From assembly GCA_004769085.1 (NCBI GenBank), contig DUDS01000021.1, positions 1 through 64,000 of the forward strand: DNA of 64,000 bases. The letters run 5' to 3'. Shown here in pieces: positions 63,574-64,000 of the stretch. Each line of letters starts with the position of its first letter. The stretch's first letter is position 1. The DNA is from Candidatus Melainabacteria bacterium SSGW_16 (lineage in GTDB: Bacteria > Cyanobacteriota > Vampirovibrionia > 2-02-FULL-35-15). Both the position numbers and the translations under genes were made by a program. Under the pieces are notes generated by a model. It saw nothing but the letters and a program-made list of their open reading frames with translations, ran no database searches and had not been told where the DNA came from.

Positions 63574-64000
63574 ATATTCAGAAGATTGCCTGACTTTTGT
63601 GTTAATTCTTTTTCATACTCTCTTATCTGGGACATGGTGACTTCCTGCATATTCTTACCTTCTTTATAGGCTTTGTACCAATCTACTGTTTTGTTCATAG
63701 TTATGTCAATATTCCACACAGGATCCCAGCCAAGTTCTTTTCTTGCTTTTGTGCTATCAAGCATGAGACATTTCGTTTCATGCCATTCATTACTTTCTTT
63801 AATTGTCATTTTTATTTTTTCTTTCCATAATTCAGAAAATTTTTCAAAAATCCAGATTACAGATTTTATATCTTCCTTACCAGGTCCAAAATTCCATGCT
63901 TCTGAAAATTTATCACCTGAAGACCAGAGTTTTTCTGCTAAAAGAATATAGCCGCTTAAAGGCTCAAGCACATGCTGCCAGGGTCTCACTGCATTTGGAT
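63570..64000 (-). CDS. rfbG: CDP-glucose 4,6-dehydratase-like, C-terminal part (start beyond window)
   Basis: The frame is open to the right edge. NPNAVRPWQHVLEPL at the visible start and AWNFGPGKED, ELGWDPVWNI further on are the C-terminal landmarks of RfbG/CDP-glucose 4,6-dehydratase. That enzyme makes CDP-4-keto-6-deoxyglucose, the precursor of several 6-deoxy and 3,6-dideoxy sugars. About 143 residues are seen; roughly the first 60 percent of a roughly 350-residue protein is off the window. Overlaps the RmlC-like gene by 4 bp, so they are co-translated. Confidence 0.88.
   Translation of the reverse strand, partial: PNAVRPWQHVLEPLSGYILLAEKLWSSGDKFSEAWNFGPGKEDIKSVIWIFEKFSELWKEKIKMTIKESNEWHETKCLMLDSTKARKELGWDPVWNIDITMNKTVDWYKAYKEGKNMQEVTMSQIREYEKELTQKSGNLLNI

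Noticed and set aside
1-64000. CRISPR arrays, rRNA and tRNA genes
   Set aside because: No regularly spaced direct repeats, no rRNA stretches and no tRNA cloverleaf with a T-arm motif were found by reading.

Overview
The window is AT-rich bacterial DNA with short intergenic gaps and many overlapping genes. It carries housekeeping genes on the left and a very large surface-glycan and glycoprotein region on the right. My best guess for the source is a low-GC, non-photosynthetic relative of the Cyanobacteria (Melainabacteria/Vampirovibrionia type). The hints are a PII protein with the cyanobacterial-style T-loop RYRGSEY (Ser49 and Tyr51 both present), a GatD-type amidotransferase, and many FG-GAP/VCBS-like repeat lipoproteins. 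No rRNA or tRNA gene is visible to confirm this, so the taxonomy is a low-confidence inference.

Left part (1-22.8 kb): a truncated Na+/Ca2+ exchanger-like gene, a CtpA-type S41 protease, a small possibly leaderless gene, murG, hisH, leuS, a secreted protein paired with a matrixin-like metalloprotease, an M16 peptidase, gatD, two small coupled genes of unknown function, a cysteine-rich exported protein, rph, a giant 1552-residue protein of unknown role that carries HAD-phosphatase-like motifs, and a glnB-amtB-ornithine cyclodeaminase-like operon. Three copies of a roughly 160-bp structured repeat sit directly upstream of hisH, gatD and glnB. In hisH the repeat ends exactly where a normal start codon is missing.

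Right part (22.8-64 kb): a long glycan/glycoprotein locus. It begins with a five-gene minus-strand operon in which three FG-GAP repeat proteins are translationally interleaved with a polyprenyl-phosphate-type GT2 and a polytopic membrane protein. A divergent plus-strand gene fuses such a membrane protein directly to six FG-GAP repeats. Then come many GT-C/YfhO-like membrane proteins, GT2 and GT4 glycosyltransferases, two Gfo/Idh/MocA oxidoreductases, an SDR, and a tight six-gene operon (57.8 to 49.8 kb). That operon encodes a UDP-galactopyranose-mutase-like flavoprotein, a membrane protein fused to a uridine-kinase-like domain, a class II aldolase, a double nucleotidyltransferase fused to a GT2, a GDPD-like protein and a HAD phosphatase. 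The right edge holds a 2OG-Fe(II) oxygenase, another large membrane protein, a RmlD-like/GT2 fusion, a RmlC-like epimerase and the 3' end of a CDP-glucose 4,6-dehydratase.

Read together, the right part looks like a locus that makes lipid-linked sugars (GT2 of the DPM/ALG5 type), transfers them outside the membrane (GT-C/YfhO-like proteins), and displays beta-propeller-like calcium-binding lipoproteins that may be the glycosylated or glycan-binding partners. The most novel-looking items are the FG-GAP/membrane-transferase operon and fusion, the six-gene kinase/aldolase/double-nucleotidyltransferase operon, a C-terminal domain of about 184 residues shared by two membrane proteins 20 kb apart, the giant HAD-like protein, and the structured interspersed repeat.
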